Source: Siphonodentalium dalli | Taxonomy: Eukaryota; Mollusca; Scaphopoda; Gadilida; Siphonodentaliidae | Assembly (NCBI GenBank): GCA_032622095.1 | Contig: CP136064.1 | Location: 197,191,948 to 197,255,947 of the forward strand | Direction of reading: 5' to 3' | DNA: 64,000 bases | Part shown: positions 23,838-35,075 of the stretch, piece by piece | How positions within the stretch are numbered: the first letter of the stretch is position 1 | How the letters are laid out: the number at the start of each line of letters is the position of its first letter | Notes under the pieces: model-generated | The model's database searches: none | The model's input: the letters and a program-made list of their open reading frames with translations, nothing else | What the model was told of the DNA's origin: nothing | Program-made: the position numbers and the translations under genes

Positions 23838-24403
23838 ATAATAAGTTCAACAAACAACCTCGTTTATTGAACTTATTATCTGAACATTTGCTAAGGGATA
23901 GTTTGCTCATGAGTATTGAGAATAGAAACTTTAAACTTGTTGCACAATTTCTCTCTATTGTTACACGTCGTAGATGTGGAGATCTGTATCACTCCAATAA
24001 GTATTTTGTCTATCAACCTATTTTGATCCCGGAAAATGAAAAAGTTAATAAATACTGGGTTTATTTTGAGATATCAAGATTGTATGCCGCTTTAAGATTC
24101 TTCAGTATTGGCGACAAACTGCAAGGCAGAGTTCAGCCCCCTTGCTATGCTGGTCTACTCATCAATGATTACAGTAATGCCCTAAATAATCGACTCCTTA
24201 ACCATAGCAGAATTATGGGTAACTTTTCAGGATTTAGTCGGAAATATGGCTTGTTGCCATTCATCGGAAAGCTCTCACTGAGAGCTTTCCAAATGGCAAC
24301 AAGCCATATTTCCAACTAAATCCTGAAAAGTTACCCATAATTATGCTGTGGTTAAGCAGTCGATTATTTAGGGCATTATTGTATTTAGTATAGAAAGGGT
24401 TAA
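23838..24403. mobile_element. Family D element D2
   Basis: The ATTGAGATAATAAGTTCAAC hairpin and AAGGGATAGTTTGCTCATGA at the left, TTTAGTATAGAAAGGG-TTAA at the right. MITE A4 sits inside. The left end is worn. Confidence 0.65.
24172..24381. mobile_element. Family A MITE copy A4
   Basis: Full palindrome flanked by TA, lying just inside the right end of a family D element (D2). Confidence 0.92.
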
Positions 24404-24709
24404 GAAATATTCAGCTGATTCGTATTCAAACTAAATGTGACATCACTTCTGTGTGCTGCTCTTTCTATGTCTATGCTCCAATCTATAGTTAGAATCACTA
24501 CATGCTGATTATTCATTTTGCAGGATAAAGCTATCCTCAGACATCTTTGGCAAGAGTAATGATGGGTGTCTGTTTAACAGGTTCAGACATGTCATATACA
24601 CTCTGACATCATAATTTTGATTCTTTTGGTGCAGGTCCTTCCCACTTCTCTCCTGAAAAAGAACCAATCATTAGGACTTCAGAAGAATAACACATCAGAT
24701 TGTCTTAAG

Positions 24710-25066
24710 CAAGTCTGAGTATAGTGTGCCTGTCATTTGCAGAATGAGGTCCCCAGAGGGTGAATTGAGTGAATCTATCCCGCATAGCGGGCTAGCATCA
24801 CCAAATTCACCCTCTGGGGACCTCATTTTGCATGGCCTCATTTGCTATTGGAGACATAGACTCAGATTGAAGTTTCCAAATGGTGAATATTGTGATGTAC
24901 ACCCATTGGGAACCTTGATTATGGAATGTGTCATCTGCCAATTTGGGGATATAGAGAAACTAAACTAAAAAAGAACTAGAATCTTTTTGAAGAAGTTTCT
25001 ACAGAAATATTATAATAAAGAAACTTTCCAGAGAAGACGAGGCCTAAGCAGAATGAGTTCTAAGCA
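24710..25066. mobile_element. Family B MITE B3, right end truncated
   Basis: Left end CAAGTCTGAGTATAGTGTGC, hairpin, then the B1-type interior (GAGACATAGACTCAGATTGA). It stops at GCAGAATGAGTTCTAAGC without the right terminus. Confidence 0.8.
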
Positions 25067-25084
25067 ACTAAGCAAAATGTAAAA

Positions 25085-25800
25085 CCCAAGATGAATATTG
25101 TTCAAATTCGATGGCTCCCAACTAAGAGTGATCCTGAACATTCCTGTAAATTCTTAAAACATTTCTCCAATAAATATTGGCTGCAGAGTGTGCCGATGGG
25201 ATTCAAATGTGAAACCAAGATGGCCAATAGCGGCCATGTTTTTTTTATATATTATGGCTCCCATCTAGTGGTCACCGCAAAGATCAATTTGAAGTATTTA
25301 ATGACAATCGGATGAGGGATGGCATAGGATTTAGTAATGCAAAGAGTAAGATCCAAGATGGCCATTTGTGACCAAGTTTTTAACTAAATTCAGAACATTT
25401 TTATTGCTCGAATTTAGTGGTCATCCAGAAGATCCATATGAAGTTTGGTGACATTTGGATGAGGTATGTGGTATGTGTGCCATAGAATGTAATCATGTAA
25501 AGAATAAAATCCAAAATGGCTATATATGGCTATATTTTTCAATGAAAACCATTCAAATTCTGTAGCTCCCATCTAGATGTGATCCCAAACATGTCTATTA
25601 ATTTTCAAAACAATTCAGATAAATGTGGGCTGCATGGCATGCTGGTGGATTCAAATTTGTAATCAAAGATGACTGCTGGTGGCCATGTTTTTTTTTTACG
25701 AATTTCTGAAAAAATCGATAGCTCCCATCTAAAGATCACTCACAACAAACTTGGCCCAAATATCTGTATGATGGTTGGTGATGATCGGGTGAGGGATAAT
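25085..25800. repeat. Tandem modules with CCAAGATGGCC and ATGGCTCCCATCTAG
   Basis: The pattern (ATAGCTCCCATCTAGTGGTC, then GATTCAAAT..CCAAGATGGC..GGCCATGTTTTT) is repeated about three times, diverged. A single related module occurs at 13765-13990. Confidence 0.7.
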
Positions 25801-26035
25801 CCTGTAGGGTGTGCCTGTTAGTATACAGGCGCTATGCCAATTGGAGGAATGTAGCATTCTACTAACATCGCCAAAAATCTCAAGCAAATCGGCCGTACAA
25901 CTCCATAGAAAACATCGTCCACAACTATGCTCAATTGAAAATATTTACTTCTCGATTCGGGACGCCACTATTGGCAATAAACAAACAAAACAATTTCGCC
26001 ATCGACAGTGACTGCATTTAATTAATATATAAGAA
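25800..26035. repeat. Segmental duplicate, copy 1 (empty site)
   Basis: TTAGTATACAGG..GGCGCTATGC..GCATTCTACTAACATCG..TCTCAAGCAAAT..CCATAGAAAACA..TTCGGGAC..GCATTTAATTAATATATAA. Direct copy of 26828-27036, uninterrupted at TTAA. Confidence 0.85.
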
Positions 26036-26225
26036 TGCTGTCAATGTGGATACAACATTTGTAAAATTAACTACTTTGAGCAAGATTATTCTCCATTCTG
26101 CATTTGATCACCCTAATGGAGTGTTTCACATCACTTTAAAATAAACTGCACAAAATCATGTTAAATGTCCTTTTCTGGTACATGAAATCTCGGGGTATGT
26201 TCTATAGAGTTACTAGGAACAGCAC

Positions 26226-26568
26226 CAAGCCTGCAAATAGTGTGTCTGTCATTTGCAGAATGAGGTCCCCGGAGGGTGAATTTAGTGACGCTATCCCGCA
26301 CAGTGGGCCAGCATCACCAAATTCACTTCTGGGGACCTCATTCTGCTTCGGCCTCAACTGCGATGTGAGACCTAGGATCAGATTTGAAGTTCCCAGTTGA
26401 AGCTGATGATGTTCACCCATTAGTTACCTCGATTATGCATTTTATCCTTTGAAAATTATGGGATATAAAAACTGAAGAGAAAAAGTATATAAAACAATGT
26501 TAATCTGAGACTATAGATACTTCCCAGAAGATGAGGCCTAAGCAGAATGAGGTCCCCAGAAGGTGCCC
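26226..26568. mobile_element. Family B MITE B4, right end truncated
   Basis: CAAGCCTGCAAATAGTGTGT at the left, ending at GAATGAGGTCCCCAGAAGG. Confidence 0.8.
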
Positions 26569-26827
26569 GATCAACTTTCTGTTAATCGATGATGACTATC
26601 TTCTTTGAACAATTTGTGCTTGGAATCGATTACATGACTCCTGGCTGTACGATTTGTTTATCTGTTAGTGGGCAATGCTAGTGAATCGAAAACCAATCAG
26701 AATGCATGCTTTGTGACAAACATACAACTTGAATTACAATGATGATTATTATGTTCTTTAAAATGGATATGGTAATACAGCTGTCTTTAAAGACATAATA
26801 TGGACTTGTTTGGTTGTGTGAAACTGA

Positions 26828-27036
26828 TAAGTTAGTATACAGTAATTCAGGTGCTATGCTAACTGAAGGAAGGCAGCATTCTACTAACATCGTCGAAAAT
26901 CTCAAGCAAATTGACCGTACCAGTCCATAGAAAACAATGTGTGAACTATGCTCAATTGTAAATATTGACTTCTTGATTCGGGACTCAACTATTGGAGATA
27001 AACAAACAATTTTGCCATCGAGAGTCATTGCATTTA
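26828..27036. repeat. Segmental duplicate, copy 2 (filled by E4)
   Basis: About 80% similar to 25800-26035. It runs to GCATTTAA, then E4, then resumes TTAATTAATATATAA at 27943. Confidence 0.85.
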
Positions 27037-27946
27037 AAAGGACGGGTGGCCTTAGTTGTAGGTTATAATTTAGAAATAACATTATCAAATTATGATAATT
27101 TTCTCAAGAAAATACGAATAGTATAGCATAATGATGATATGAATGCGATATTATTCACAAAACACATTTTGTGTCCGAGAAAATACAGGTTGACTGTTGT
27201 TTAGTTTCTCGCAAAAAGCGCAGTGGATTGTATATAGATGAGTCACGATATTTCGCCATTTCCTTATTTAGATTCGCGCACTTTACATCGGTTGTAAAAC
27301 TACTAATTTGGTGCGCTTACAACTTACAGCTCACAATATGATTCATTGTAATATTCCTTATTTAGATTCCGCGCATTACGTCGGTTGTAAAACTCCTAAT
27401 TTGGTGCGCTTACAACTTACAACTCACAATACGATTCATCGTAATATTCTTTATTTGGTATGTATTACAATAGGTTAGGAGAAAATACTAAATGGATTGA
27501 AACATATTCATCTCTTTGCAAGAAAAATTATATTATGTACACGTTATCAGTCTGATCATTTCTCAATCATGAAGTAACGTGGATTAGCTTCATTTTAAAC
27601 TGACAGCGGGTAGAATGGGTCGATTAAAATAAAATTTGGCGTTATTTGAATGCGATTATTGATTGCGCCAATAATTTTATCTACGCATTCCACAGCGCAA
27701 CGGAACATTTTCATTGGACGATACGGTAGTTCCCAGTGTTTGTCTATAAACAATCGTAACTTTTTTGTGTTTGTTTATATAACCAAGGTTACAAACATGA
27801 CAATAATATGCAATCTGCGCGATATTTATGATTTGTATAAGAACAACATCTGTCTATTATATAATATTCTTTCTGTTTATGACGGATTTAGTGGATGTGA
27901 CTATTTGAAAACCTATATCCACAGGGAAAGCCGCCCGTATCTTTAA
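27034..27946. mobile_element. Family E element E4
   Basis: TTAA-AAGGACGGGTGGCC at the left, AAGCCGCCCGTATCT-TTAA at the right. The interior shares GGTTATAATTTAGAAATAA and TATAATATTCTTTCTG with E2/E3. Its boundaries are confirmed by an empty copy of the target at about 26015-26030. Confidence 0.9.
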
Positions 27947-27951
27947 TTAAT

Positions 27952-28010
27952 ATATAACGAGAGGCTGATCACGATCGGCAGATGTTTAACCCATACCTTG
28001 GCGATAGCGA
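27952..28010 (-). repeat. Shared motif F1
   Basis: GAGAGGCTGATCACGATCGG then CAGATGTTTAACCCATACC and TTGGCGATAGCGAT. The reverse complement recurs at 53752 and 59852. Confidence 0.6.
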
Positions 28011-28207
28011 TTAGCTATAACTGATAATTGGTCAAAGATATGATCACAGTAATACATATATCAGTACCTAACTTAAAATCAAAAGGTCAAATAATTTGTC
28101 TTAAGAAGGGGTTAAAGTAATTGGGGTGGGGGAGGAGTCGTTTTAAATCTCATAACTCTGTCCCTATTCACACAAGGACCTCTCACTGTGAGATCCAATT
28201 GTTTAGC

Positions 28208-28307
28208 NNNNNNNNNNNNNNNNNNNNNNNNNNNNNNNNNNNNNNNNNNNNNNNNNNNNNNNNNNNNNNNNNNNNNNNNNNNNNNNNNNNNNNNNNNNNN
28301 NNNNNNN
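28208..28307. other. Assembly gap of 100 N
   Basis: Exactly 100 N, the conventional placeholder; the true length is unknown. Confidence 0.99.

Positions 28308-28376
<69 letters not shown>
28308..28376. repeat. Poly-A run of 69 at gap edge
   Basis: Pure A abutting the gap. Could be a true homopolymer, the tail of a retroelement, or an assembly artefact. Confidence 0.9.
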
Positions 28377-28377
<1 letters not shown>

Positions 28378-28446
28378 CATGGACTATTTATTTGAGATGA
28401 TAGGGGTGTCATCGATAAGCTTACCGGTAGGACATTCAATTTGATC

Positions 28447-28556
28447 ATGGCTGACACAAGTTTGGATTATCATCCTTGTGGAACTCAACCAAAACTCAAC
28501 AAGCCTGCTCCAATAAAGAGACGGCTTACCAGCAGAGTTGAATATGCAAACTTACG
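28447..28556 (+). CDS. Orphan candidate coding exon of unknown gene
   Basis: ATG in a strong initiation context (A at -3, G at +4) opens 36 codons beginning MADTSLDYHPCGTQPKLNKP, then a basic IKRRLTSR stretch, ending at a possible donor (ACG|gtattt). Codon use looks protein-like. I do not recognise the protein. It could be a 5' exon of the septin, but the phase (2 bases left over) does not join septin exon A (phase 0) without another exon. The region immediately upstream is poly-A and an assembly gap. Confidence 0.3.
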
Positions 28557-29230
28557 GTATTTATTGATTTGTTTTCTTGTTTATTTTATTTTTTTTCTCA
28601 CCTGAGGAATTTTTGTATTGATCCTGACTGATTGCCTGGGGACAGATATAAAGATAAAAATCACTAATTACTCTTGAGCAATTTGTCACACTTCAGGTCT
28701 GTTTATTCTTTTCTCAATAGAAACAAATATAAAGTGCATTTTTGTTGCATGACTATAACTTTGAAATATTCTCATATTACTGTGTTTATTTGTCAATTTA
28801 TGGCTCAAAACCATAAAACCTCGATAATTGGAGATGAAATTTTGTGTAGCTACATGTGCATTTTTGGTCGTACATGTACATGTAATCCGCTTAGGGGATC
28901 TGACACACATACACCCTCACAAAATGTCACCTAATTTGGCATAATTTCTACAAAACGTTTCGGTTTTCTAAATTGGAAAATCTGACTAAAAATTTACCAA
29001 GAAATAGATTTATTTGCATTAAATTTCAATCAAAAAAGTAAATATTCATCAACATTTCTGGTTATATGCTTAACATTTCCCATTCTCCCGTGTTTTCATC
29101 ATTTTTAGGAAAATTTGGGATACCATTAGATGTGGTCCAATCAATCCTCTTAGTAAAAGAGGTAAATTGAGACTAAATTGGGGATAATGGGCTACTTTTG
29201 GCTTTGGGGAAAGAGGCCTGTGTAATATAC
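28557..29230. other. No gene seen
   Basis: AT-rich spacer between the orphan exon and the 30-bp array. Confidence 0.4.
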
Positions 29231-32200
29231 CAATATCATAGCTAAATCAGCAGGACCCACCAATATCATAGCTAAATCAGCAGGACCCACCAATATCATA
29301 GCTAAATCAGCAGGACCCACCAATATCATAGCTAAATCAGCAAGACCCACCAATATCATAGCTAAATCAGCAGGACTCCCCAACATCATAGCTAAATCGG
29401 CAGGGCCCACCAATATCATAGCTAAATCAGCAAGACCCACCAATATCATAGCTAAATCAGCAGGGGCCCACCAACATCATAGCTAAATCAGCAGAACCTG
29501 CCAACATCATAGCTAAATCAGCAGAACCCACCAATATCATGCCTAAATCAGCAGAACCCACCAATATCATAGCTAAATCAACAAGACCCACCAATATCAT
29601 AGCTAAATCAGCAGGACTCCCCAACATCATAGCTAAATCGGCAGGGCCCACCAATATCATAGCTAAATCAGCAGGACCCGCCAACATCAGAGCTAAATCA
29701 GCAGGGCCCCACCAATATCATAGCTAAATCAACAGGACCCTCCAATATCATATCTAAATCAGCAGGACCCACCAGCATCATACCTATTAAATCAGCAGGG
29801 CCCACCAATATCATAGCTAAATCAGCAGGACCCACCAACATAATGCCTAAATCAGCAGGACCCATCAATATCATAGCTAAATCAGCAGGACCCACCAACA
29901 TCATGCCTAAATCAGCAGGACCCATCAATATCATAGCTAAATCAACAGGACCCACCAGCATCATAGCTAAATCAGCAGAGCCCACCAATATAATATCTAA
30001 ATCAGCAGGACCCACCAACACCAGAGCTAAATCAGTAGGACCCACCAATATCATAGCTACGTGTAAATCAGCAGGGCCCACCAATGTTATAGCTAAATCA
30101 GCGGGGCCCACCAATATCATAGCTAAATCAGCAGGACTCCCCAACATCATAGCTAAATCAGCAGGACTCCCCAACATCATAGCTATTAAATCAGCAGGGC
30201 CCACCAATATCTTAGCTAAATCAGCAGGACTCCCCAACAGCATAGCTAAATCAGCAGGACCCACCAATATCTTAGCTAAATCAGCAGGGCCCACCAATAT
30301 CATAGCTAAATCAGCAGGACCCACCAATATCATAGCTAAATCAGCAGGGCCCACCAATATCATAGCTAAATCAGCAGGGCCCACCAACATCTTAGCTAAA
30401 TCAGCAGGACCCACCAACATCATAGCTAAATCAGCAGGGCCCACCAACATCTTAGCTAAATCAGCAGGGCCCACCAACATCATAGCTAAATCAGCAGGGC
30501 TCCCCAACATCATAGCTAAATCAGCAGGACTCCCCAACATCATAGCTAAATCAGCAGGACCCACCAATATCTTAGCTAAATCAGCGGGGCCCACCAATAT
30601 CATAGCTAAATCAGCAGGACTCCCCAACAGCATAGCTAAATCAGCAGGACCCACCAATATCTTAGCTAAATCAGCAGGGCCCACCAATATCACAGCTAAA
30701 TCAGTAAGACCCACCAACATCATAGCTAAATCAGCAGGGCCCACCAACATCTTAGCTAAATCAGCAGGACCCTCCAATATCACAGCTAAATCAGTAAGAC
30801 CCACCAACATCATAGCTAAATCAGCAGGGCCCACCAACATCTTAGCTAAATCAGCAGGGCCCACCAATATCATAGCTAAATCAGCAGGACCCACCAACAT
30901 CATAGCTAAATCAGCAGGGCCCACCAACATCATAGCTAAATCAGCAGGGCCCACCAATATCATAGCTAAATCAGCGGGGCCCACCAATATCATAGCTAAA
31001 TCAGCAGGACTCCCCAACATCATAGCTAAATCAGCAGGACCCATCAATATCATAGCTAAATCAGCAAGACCCACCAATATCATAGCTAAATCAGCAGGAC
31101 CCTCGGGTCACCCTCCAATATCATATATAAATCGGCAGGGCCCACCAACATCATAGCTAAATCAGCAGGACCCACCAATATCTTAGCTAAATCAGCAGGG
31201 CCCACCAATATCATAGCTAAATCAGCAGGACCCTCCAATATCATATATAAATCGGCAGGACCCACCAATATTATAGCTAAATCAGTAGGACCCAACAGCA
31301 TAACTAAATCAGCAGGACCCACCAACATCATAGCTAAATTAACAGGACCCACCAACATCATAGCTATAAAATCAGCAGGGCCCACTAACTTCATAGCTAA
31401 ATCAGCAGGGCCCACCAATATCATAGCTAAATCAGCAGGGCCCACCAATATCATAGCTAAATTAACAGGACCCACCAACATCATAGCTAAATCAGCAGGG
31501 CCCACTAACTTCATAGCTAAATCAGCAGGGCCCACCAATATCATAGCTAAATCAGCAGGGCCCACCAACATCATAGCTAAATCGGCAGGGCCCACCAACA
31601 TCATAGCTAAATTAACAGGACCCACCAACATCATAGCTAAATCAGCAGGGCCCACTAACTTCATAGCTAAATCAGCAGGGCCCACCAATATCATAGCTAA
31701 ATCAACAGAACCTGCCAACATCATAACCAAATCAGCAGAACCCATCAACATCATAGCTATTAAAATCAGCAGAACCCACCAATATCTTAGCTAAATCAGC
31801 AGGACCCACCAACATCATGCCTAAATCAGCAGAACCCATCAACATCATGCCTAAATCAGCAGAACCCATCAACATCATAGCTAAATCAGCAGAACCTGCC
31901 AACATCATAGCTAAATCAGCAGGACCCACCAATATCATAGCTAAATCAGCAAGACCCACCAATATCATAGCTAAATCAGCAGGACTCCCCAACATCATAG
32001 CTAAATCGGCAGGGCCCACCAATATCATAGCTAAATCAGCAAGACCCACCAATATCATAGCTAAATCAGCAGGACCCACCAACATCATAGCTAAATCAGC
32101 AGGGCCCACCAACATCTTAGCTAAATCAGCAGGGCCCACCAATATCATAGCTAAATCAGCAAGACCCACCAATATCATAGCTAAATCAGCAGGGCCCACC

Positions 32201-32683
32201 AATATCATAGCTAAATCAACAAGACCCACCAATATCATAGCTAAATCAGCAGGGCCCACCAATATCATAGCTAAACAGCAGGACCCGCCAATATCATAGC
32301 TAAATCAGCAGGACCCGCCAACATCAGAGCTAAATCAGCAGGGCCCCACCAATATCATAGCTAAATCAACAGGACCCTCCAATATCATATCTAAATCAGC
32401 AGGACCCACCAGCATCATACCTAAATCAGCAGGGCCCACCAATATCATAGCTAAATCAGCAGGACCCACCAACATAATGCCTAAATCAGCAGGACCCATC
32501 AATATCATAGCTAAATCAGCAGGACCCACCAACATCATGCCTAAATCAGCAGGACCCATCAATATCATAGCTAAATCAACAGGACCCACCAATATCATAA
32601 CCAAATCAGCAGGGCCCACCAATATCATAGCTAAATCAGTAGAACCCACCAACATCATAGCTAAATCAGTAGAACCCACCAAC
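29231..32683. repeat. 30-bp minisatellite array, about 115 units
   Basis: Unit near ATCATAGCTAAATCAGCAGG followed by ACCCACCAAT. Because 30 is a multiple of three, long open frames appear on both strands (IIAKSAGPTN forward, MILVGPADLA reverse). They are broken by one-base and other indels and by CTCGGGTCACC at 31102, and have no flanking exons, so I treat them as non-coding. Confidence 0.97.
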
Positions 32684-34054
32684 AATACGCCCTATGGGTG
32701 TATACTGCCAGGCTGATCTGGCCGTGTCAATGGGTATACTATGGGGATATTTTGCATAACAAATTCATTTCTGGTTTCACACGATGCAAGTTATTTTAGG
32801 AAATATGATTAAATATGTACCAGCTATATTGTGTACCAGTTACACTATTTGCAGGATATATGTATTCACGGATGTATCTTTGCGGATGTCTCATTGTTGC
32901 AGTATGTAACTTTTACGACAGTGTTAATTGCTTTCGATATTTAGGTGTGAACAATGACTAACCACTCTTGAAGATTTTATTTTCGGGAACACAATGCATA
33001 ATATAACAGCTAACATTGCTGATGAAGTATGTCTCAGTTGGAGTATAGAATAGAGGTCATATTGCAAAGTATCAGGTCTGTATTTAATTCGATTAGTAGA
33101 TTGTTGGTCCGCATTTAGAGGCTTTCTGCATGGTGTGGTGAATGAGAAACCTGTAGCGATAATATTTTTCCGTAGTTTTTGTAATAATTTGAAGGATTAG
33201 TTGTTTTAACAGAATTTTAAGGTGGTGCATTCATGAAACCAATATATTTTATATCATAATTTATATGTATGCCTGATAATATGATTTTGAGGGCATTATC
33301 ATTTCTGACTATGGTTTTCTTGTATCATTATAGTAGGACGACTTAACTTACTAGCTAATGTAGGGGTGATCAACATAGGAGCAGCGGAGTGTGTGTGTTG
33401 GGGGGGGGGCATGCATGGTCACTCTTACCCATTAATGCTTCAACCACCCTGACTCGACCATTTTGGTGTGGTCTCTTCGTTTTTCATGTCACATCAGAAT
33501 TGTAAAATTAAATCTTTTTATGTTTTAACTCGTTTCACTCGAACAAACATAAATGATTTATAGAATAACAACTAGGAATTATATAATAGAAGGTTTTAAT
33601 CTGGAAATTCAGGTTAACGTCATTTGCTCCACATAAATTGTGCACATCATATATATACACAGTCCTGTAATCCTGTAAACATGTATCATACAATGAAACT
33701 AACTTTTGCAGTACATGTATATATTCTCATATGTATTGATGATCAACTTTTTCAAAAGCCAATATAATCGATAATTATCTACTTTACTAAATTTTGATGG
33801 GAGGGTGGGCCAATAATGCACCTTAGAAGCTGAACATAGAATGAGAACCTAAAATCTTTGTTTGTGTTCAAGCACTCTTAAGAACAATCGAGGAACCCAT
33901 GCTGAATCTATTCAATATCAATCAACACTTATCACGCGTGAACACTTGTCGCCAATATCACCCAGATATGCCCCATCGATTTAACCCAATTTGATCTAAT
34001 ATTTTCCATAAACACTCTTATCTCCAAATAATTCTTCATTGAACTTCAATAAAG
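32684..34054. other. No gene seen
   Basis: AT-rich; a G-homopolymer at 33401-33409. Nothing coding or repetitive stands out. Confidence 0.4.
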
Positions 34055-35075
34055 TAATACCCTATCTGCCCCATTACTGTCCTCATGGATGAGATAAATG
34101 ATTAATGTATTGATTTATTTATAAACATAAAATACAGGTGCCTGTTGCTATATATGAGTATGGATATCCAGGTAATTGCAATAACAGGTGTGACACTCAG
34201 TACATCGTATATTCTTGTCATTAACCCTTTCAGTGCCCTTTTTTTTTTTTTGGGTTGATTTTTTTTGGGTATGCTTAAGTATGCTATAGCGAATTTAAAA
34301 ACAAACTGGATAAAACCTTAGGGGCATGTTATAACTCAAAACTATCACCAAGTATTCATAGTAATAATTTTGATGCCCATGAAAAACATAAGATTCCCTG
34401 GCACTAAACCTACAAAATAAGTCTGTTAAAGAATATAAGAACAAATTATTAAAATTGTAAAAAATTGTAAAAAATAATAACAAATGATGAAAAATTGTTA
34501 GGCCAAGGCACAGGGTATATGGGTTGATACAAAAATCGTACCTGGCACTGAAAGGGTTAATGAAATGGGGGTCACATCTGTTTGTCCATCTATCCATTTA
34601 TCCATCTGTCCATCTGGCTGGATAACTCAACCAGGGCTATAGTATTCAAATTATCTTTGGTTTGAATCTTGCTTTAATACAAACAGATTGAGCTAAAGTA
34701 TGTTCAGTTCTCATGGTAATCATCTGGTGCTGGTAGAACAAACTCATGTGGATAGAAATCATTACACAGATGATTTGTGATGCCGTATAATGTGGTCTCT
34801 TTTCTTGTCTACTTTTCGCCTCAGCAGTGTAAAATGAAATCCTTACTCTATCTCCCCTTTCTGTTCTCATGGACGAGATAAATGATTGATGTATGGATTG
34901 TTTATAAACATAAAATTCCTGTTGATATATATGAGTATGGATATCTACATAATTGCCATAACAGGTGTTACACTCAGCACATCATATATTCAGCATGATC
35001 ATTAACAAGGGTAAATGGTCACACTATACTTTTTATTTCGGTTAATGAAATGGGTCACATCAGTTTGTCCATCAG
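34055..35075. repeat. Tandem duplication, about 785-bp spacing
   Basis: GATGAGATAAATGATTAATG, ATATATGAGTATGGATATC, AACAGGTGTGACACTCAG and TTAATGAAATGGG occur in order at 34086-34600 and again at 34870-35075. The first copy contains C1; the second has other sequence between two TTAA sites. Confidence 0.85.
34221..34560. mobile_element. Family C (piggyBac-like) element C1
   Basis: TTAA-CCCTTTCAGTGCC..GGCACTGAAAGGG-TTAA with GTTGATACAAAAATCG near the right end. The GCATTCTCTTATATATG hairpin seen in other copies is absent. Confidence 0.85.

Noticed and set aside
23633-24968. Small ORFs with MRSPEGEF and [10 protein letters not shown] as a conserved peptide family
   Set aside because: The same peptide appears wherever family B MITEs occur and on both strands; it is repeat translation.
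28121-28457. ORFs of poly-K and poly-F with X
   Set aside because: They run through the N gap and the poly-A tract.
29698-31156. 437- and 461-codon ORFs as a repeat-protein gene
   Set aside because: They are the two translations of a 30-bp minisatellite, open on both strands at once, broken by single-base indels and without neighbouring exons.
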